A DNA stretch of 64,000 bases from Acidobacteriaceae bacterium. Its GTDB lineage: Bacteria > Acidobacteriota > Terriglobia > Terriglobales > Acidobacteriaceae. Below the pieces are notes generated by a model, which worked only from the letters and a program-made list of their open reading frames with translations, had not been told where the DNA came from and made no database searches. The stretch covers positions 19,053 through 83,052 of the forward strand of contig DAIDGW010000090.1 of NCBI GenBank assembly GCA_027452245.1. Direction: 5' to 3'. Of the stretch, positions 59,750 to 64,000 are shown in pieces. Within the stretch, counting starts at the first letter, position 1, and every line of letters begins with the position of its first letter. The translations under genes were made by a program, and so were the position numbers.

Positions 59750-61711
59750 CTAGTTCGAACTCTCCAGCACTTGCGAGAGTTCTTCCCACTCCTTCATCAG
59801 AGATGTCAGCTCCTGCCGACGAGCCTGGAGAGCCTCGCTTTGACGCAGCGTTTCTTCAGCGCTGACAAATGTCATCAGCGATGCTTCAGATTGTGCAATG
59901 GCGCTCTCTGTGCTTGAGATGGATTCCTCAATCTGCCGAATACGATCTTCCATCTGTTTGCGCTTCATGGGATTGAGGCGCTTCCCAGCGGCGTGCTCGG
60001 TCTGGCTGTCGCCATTCAATGGCTCGGCGACAACCGCTTTAATTGGGGTCGCAAGTGGAGAAGTTGTCAGGCCCGGCACATCGTCGAGCGTTGGCGCATA
60101 TTCCTGGCCACCCTGCTTGCGCCAGAGATAGTCCTCGTAATTGCCGGGATAAATCTCGACTTTGCCGCCACCCACCTCAAATACGCGTGTCGCCAGCTTG
60201 TCGATGAAATAACGATCGTGAGATACGAATACGACTGTACCCGTATATTCCATCAGTGCATTGAGCAAAACATCTTTGGCACGCAAATCCAGATGGTTTG
60301 TCGGTTCGTCCAGTAGAAGAAAATTCGCAGGGTGCAGCAACATCCGAAGCAGCGCGTATCGCCCGCGCTCTCCTCCGGAAAGGACCCCGATTTTCTTGAA
60401 TACTTCATCCTCGGAAAACAAAAAACATCCGAGCAAATTGCGCAGTTCGGTCTCGCTGGAGCGGGGCGAGACAGTTCCTAGGTCATCAATCATGCGCGCT
60501 TCGGGATCGAGTTCCTTGTACTGATCCTGCGCAAAATAATCCGACTGGACGTTGTGTCCGAGCCGGAATTCTCCCGCCGTGAGAGGTTCGGAACCAGCCA
60601 GCAGCTTGATAAGCGTTGATTTTCCAGCACCATTCACGCCCACCAGGGCGATACGGTCCCCGCGCTCGATCATGAAGCTCACGCTCCGAAAAACTTCTTT
60701 CTCTCCATAGCTTTTTGCAACTTGCTTAAATTCGGCAACGATTCGGCCGCTGGGCTTGGGCTGGGGAAAAGAGAAGTGAATCGTCTTCTCTTCCGGCGGA
60801 ATCTCAATCCGCTCCATCTTCTCCAGTTCTTTAACGCGGCTCTGGACCTGTTTGGCCTTCGTTGCCTGGTAACGGAAGCGATTAATAAACACTTCCAATT
60901 GCTCGATGCGCTCGCGCTGGTTGCGGTAGGCCGCCTGCAATTGTTCGTTACGCTGTGTTTTCTGCGCCAGGAACTTGTCATAATTCCCGGTGTAAAACCA
61001 CATGCGCTTGTTCCAGATTTCCGCAATTTTATTGACTGTTACATCCAGAAAATAGCGGTCGTGCGAGATCAGCACGAACGCATGCGGGTACTCGTGCAGA
61101 TATTCTTCCAGCCAGTTACGCGCTTCGAGATCGAGGTGATTAGTCGGTTCGTCGAGCAGAAGCAGTGTGGGCTTCTGCAAGAGAAGCTTGGCCAGTGCCA
61201 GGCGCATCTGCCACCCACCTGAGAATTCTTCGGTCAGACGGGGCCAGTCATCTTTACTAAAGCCAAGTCCCATCAACACGCGCCCAACTTCAGCTTCGAT
61301 GGAGTATCCATCTCGAGTGCGAAATTCATGCTCCAAGCGGTGATAGCGATCGGCGATGTTTTCGTATTCCGCACTTGTGTGATCCACTTCCGCCATGCGA
61401 TGTGTGAGCGATTCCAGTTCTTTCTCTATGGCACACAGGTCGTCGAATACCGACATGCACTCGGCAAAAACCGTGCGTCCGGAAAGGCTCAATCCATCCT
61501 GCGGCAGATATCCAGCGGACGTGCCCTTAGCCACCGTCAGTGACCCATAGTCGAGCGTGTCCATCCCGGCAAGCGTCTTCATGAGCGTGGACTTCCCTGT
61601 ACCGTTCGCACCCACCAGTCCAATACGGTCATGCGGCGTGATCAGCCAGTCGACATTTTCAAAGAGAAGCTTGTGGCCGAAGCGTTTTCCGGCTCCAGAA
61701 AGCTGAATCAT
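59750..61711 (-). CDS. ABC-F family ATP-binding protein (Uup/YheS-like)
   Basis: Two ABC cassettes: GANGTGKST and GVNGAGKST Walker A, two LSGG-type signatures (EEFSGGWQMRLALA, LSGGERGRYALL), C-terminal coiled coil. Confidence 0.94.
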   Translation of the reverse strand: MIQLSGAGKRFGHKLLFENVDWLITPHDRIGLVGANGTGKSTLMKTLAGMDTLDYGSLTVAKGTSAGYLPQDGLSLSGRTVFAECMSVFDDLCAIEKELESLTHRMAEVDHTSAEYENIADRYHRLEHEFRTRDGYSIEAEVGRVLMGLGFSKDDWPRLTEEFSGGWQMRLALAKLLLQKPTLLLLDEPTNHLDLEARNWLEEYLHEYPHAFVLISHDRYFLDVTVNKIAEIWNKRMWFYTGNYDKFLAQKTQRNEQLQAAYRNQRERIEQLEVFINRFRYQATKAKQVQSRVKELEKMERIEIPPEEKTIHFSFPQPKPSGRIVAEFKQVAKSYGEKEVFRSVSFMIERGDRIALVGVNGAGKSTLIKLLAGSEPLTAGEFRLGHNVQSDYFAQDQYKELDPEARMIDDLGTVSPRSSETELRNLLGCFLFSEDEVFKKIGVLSGGERGRYALLRMLLHPANFLLLDEPTNHLDLRAKDVLLNALMEYTGTVVFVSHDRYFIDKLATRVFEVGGGKVEIYPGNYEDYLWRKQGGQEYAPTLDDVPGLTTSPLATPIKAVVAEPLNGDSQTEHAAGKRLNPMKRKQMEDRIRQIEESISSTESAIAQSEASLMTFVSAEETLRQSEALQARRQELTSLMKEWEELSQVLESSN

Positions 61712-61790
61712 TAGGGTAAAAATATCGTCTCACATTGTGGATGCCGACGTACATTTGACAGTGCCCACCATCCTGTAGAAGCATCGAAAC

Positions 61791-62534
61791 ATGCCATCAT
61801 TGCGGGCAGCTTTTAAGCGCCGAAAGGGACGATATTCTTATCTGCTGGCGTTCATGTTGGTGCAGTTGGTCTTCTCTCCCTGGACCGAGACGGGCGGAGC
61901 CAGAGGAAGGATCGTAAGCATTCTGGCGGCTGGAGCAGTGCTCGCGGCACTCTACTCCATCAGCGGAGGGCGTAAGGTTTGGATTGCCGGTATCGCACTT
62001 GCCATCCCGGCCTTCCTTCATCGTGTTACTGCTTCCCCGGACCTCAGAGGCTACATTCCGCTCATTGGCTTGGGACTTTCAATCTTCTTTGATGTATTCA
62101 TCACCGTATTCATTTTGCGGGAAATCCTGGGCCATGACGACATTACCAGCCAGACTATATTCGGGGCGCTTTGCGCATATCTGACCTGCGGCTATGCCTT
62201 CGCGCATCTATACATGCTGCTCGTTCACCTGCAGCCGGGCTCCTTCGTTCTCGACCCGCATCTGTTTCGGCATTCCAATGTTACGCAAGCTGATCTTACG
62301 TTCTATAGCTATTCAACTCTGACCGCCCTGGGGGCCAATGGAATTTCGGCCGCTGCTCCCTATGCGCGCTGCATCAGCATGATAGAGGCGATACTCGGGG
62401 TTATGTACTTGACAGTACTGTTGGGACGATTAGTCGGATTGCATGTATCTCAGCGGATAACGACTTCGCAGAAAGTAACCCATCACCTGCAAGAAGCGAG
62501 CGCGTCAGCAGAAATACATCGTAAGGTTTATTGA
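61791..62534 (+). CDS. Ion channel (Ion_trans_2-like) membrane protein with atypical filter
   Basis: Several TM segments then ADLTFYSYSTLTALGANGISAAAPYARCISMIEAILGVMYLTVLLGRLVGLHVSQ, a pore helix-filter-TM2 layout. Confidence 0.7.
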   Translation: MPSLRAAFKRRKGRYSYLLAFMLVQLVFSPWTETGGARGRIVSILAAGAVLAALYSISGGRKVWIAGIALAIPAFLHRVTASPDLRGYIPLIGLGLSIFFDVFITVFILREILGHDDITSQTIFGALCAYLTCGYAFAHLYMLLVHLQPGSFVLDPHLFRHSNVTQADLTFYSYSTLTALGANGISAAAPYARCISMIEAILGVMYLTVLLGRLVGLHVSQRITTSQKVTHHLQEASASAEIHRKVY

Positions 62535-62553
62535 TTCAGGGGGGAAGTGGGGT

Positions 62554-63066
62554 TTAGGATTGGGCCGCAGCGCGTGCGTCGGGATAATTCTCCACTAGAT
62601 CTCCGCGAAACTGGATGCGTTCCAGAGCCCGGTCGACCACCGCCTCAAGTTCGCGGCCGTATTTGGCTTCGCGTCCTTTAGCCAATCGGAGTTTTGCTTC
62701 GTCCCGATTGAACCACGTGGGCTTTCTCATCGCCTCGTCTGGCCTTCGCATCTCCCGCACTTCCATCAGAAATGCCTTGACCACAAACTCCTGCACCCCA
62801 CCTTCCTGCCAGAACACGCCTTTGGAGTGAATGTAGAGATGAAAGTGCCGCGGCTCGATCGTGCCCAGCGCTCCGGCCTCTTCCGCGGCTTCGCGTTCAG
62901 CAGCTTGGCTGTGCGATAAGCGCGAATCAGGAGATCCCTTCGGAAAGGTCCACTTACTTCCGCCATTGGTGTTGACGAGCAGGAACTCAATATCGCTGCC
63001 GCGTCTTTGATAACAAATGGCTGCCACTTGCAGAGGCAGAGATTTGGCAGCACGTGAGGAAGCCAT
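62554..63066 (-). CDS. NUDIX hydrolase
   Basis: WTFPKGSPDSRLSHSQAAEREAAEEAGALG Nudix box; start at ATG 63066. Confidence 0.88.
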   Translation of the reverse strand: MASSRAAKSLPLQVAAICYQRRGSDIEFLLVNTNGGSKWTFPKGSPDSRLSHSQAAEREAAEEAGALGTIEPRHFHLYIHSKGVFWQEGGVQEFVVKAFLMEVREMRRPDEAMRKPTWFNRDEAKLRLAKGREAKYGRELEAVVDRALERIQFRGDLVENYPDARAAAQS

Positions 63067-63212
63067 GCAATCTCCTGGATCTATGCTATTCAGAAGATAT
63101 TTCAACCGTGTTAACTCGCAAATAAAATTGTGCGGGGGATGGCGTTACGAAAGGGTGACGCCGGCGTACACTCCCCCTTCTCGCTGAAAATACTCGACAA
63201 TATTTATCCGAT

Positions 63213-64000
63213 CTAACCGGCGCTAGTCGTGGCTTCGCGATCTCCTGCGTGAGACGGGAGCACCTGCGAGGCACGACTCCGTCCCCAAATCAGATATACG
63301 GGTATGCCAGCCACGATCAATCCAAGAGCTGCGCCGGAGGGCGCTGGCCGCGTCCAGATCATATTTCCCAGAAACCACGCGGTAACGGCGAGGAACAGGA
63401 CCGGAGTCACCGGGTATCCCCACATCTTGTATGGACGTTCGAGATCCGGCTGCTTGATTCGCAAAACGACAACGCCGGCAATCATCGCTCCGTAGGAAAG
63501 CCAGATGGCGAACATCGAGTAATCGATCAAAGACTCGTACGACCCGCTTACCAGAAGAATGGCCGCCCACGCGAACTGGGCGAGAATGGCGAACCCCGGT
63601 GTATGAAATCTTGGATCCACCTGGGCAAACCTGCGGAAGAACAGCCCGTCGCGAGCCTGGGCAAAATAAATTCGTGGCACAGTCAGGAAGCAGCCATTCA
63701 GACATCCGATGATCGACAGCAGAATGCTGGCCGATACCAGGCTGCCTCCGAAATGGCCCATGACACGGTCGGCCGCCGTGGCACCGACATGCTCGCTGCC
63801 GGCGATTTCAGGAATTGTCAGCACGCGTAGATATGCGAGATTCGCCAGCAGGTAAACACCTATCACTAGCAGCGATCCCACAATCAATGCCCATAAAACA
63901 TTGCGCTGCGGATCGCGAATCTCGCCGGCAACAAAACTCAACTGCACCCAGCCGTCGTAGGCCAGTACGCAGGCGATCAGCGCCACGCCAAAACTGCGCA
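63213..64000 (-). CDS. APC-family amino acid permease, N-terminus outside window
   Basis: DGWVQLSFVAGEIRDPQRNVLWALIVGSLLVIGVYLLANLAYL; multiple TM; YKMWGYPVTPVLFLAVTAWFLGN. Confidence 0.88.
   Translation of the reverse strand, partial: RSFGVALIACVLAYDGWVQLSFVAGEIRDPQRNVLWALIVGSLLVIGVYLLANLAYLRVLTIPEIAGSEHVGATAADRVMGHFGGSLVSASILLSIIGCLNGCFLTVPRIYFAQARDGLFFRRFAQVDPRFHTPGFAILAQFAWAAILLVSGSYESLIDYSMFAIWLSYGAMIAGVVVLRIKQPDLERPYKMWGYPVTPVLFLAVTAWFLGNMIWTRPAPSGAALGLIVAGIPVYLIWGRSRASQVLPSHAGDREATTSAG

Overview
The window is 64 kb of gene-dense bacterial chromosome. Gene content suggests Acidobacteria (inference only): DUF6600/FecR proteins, many eukaryote-like Ser/Thr kinases, several sigma-54 regulators and BBP2-like porins. 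I support about 50 protein genes. I saw no rRNA, tRNA, CRISPR array, prophage or intact transposon. Main loci: glnS; thiolase; a Crp/Fnr-type regulator next to a GAF/sigma-54 activator; purS-glmS; dnaK-dnaJ-permease-hspR; a FecR/DUF6600 - histidine kinase - sigma-54 response regulator - DUF2780 - FecR/DUF6600 block; a kdp locus with KdpD split into two divergent genes; and a six-gene coenzyme F420 cluster (cofG-cofD-cofC-cofE-cofH-npdG). Best leads for follow-up: a sigma-54-type promoter in front of the second FecR/DUF6600 gene; a HAIR-like HspR operator inside the dnaK promoter; a TTTATA-N5-TTTACA KdpE-type box upstream of the porin/kdp genes; a recurring TGCCGAAATRTCGGCA palindrome; small kdp membrane ORFs missing from the supplied track; a porin remnant with an in-frame amber codon; a truncated VapC; and a K+ channel-like protein with a degenerate selectivity filter. 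All family names come from reading the translations. No database search was run.
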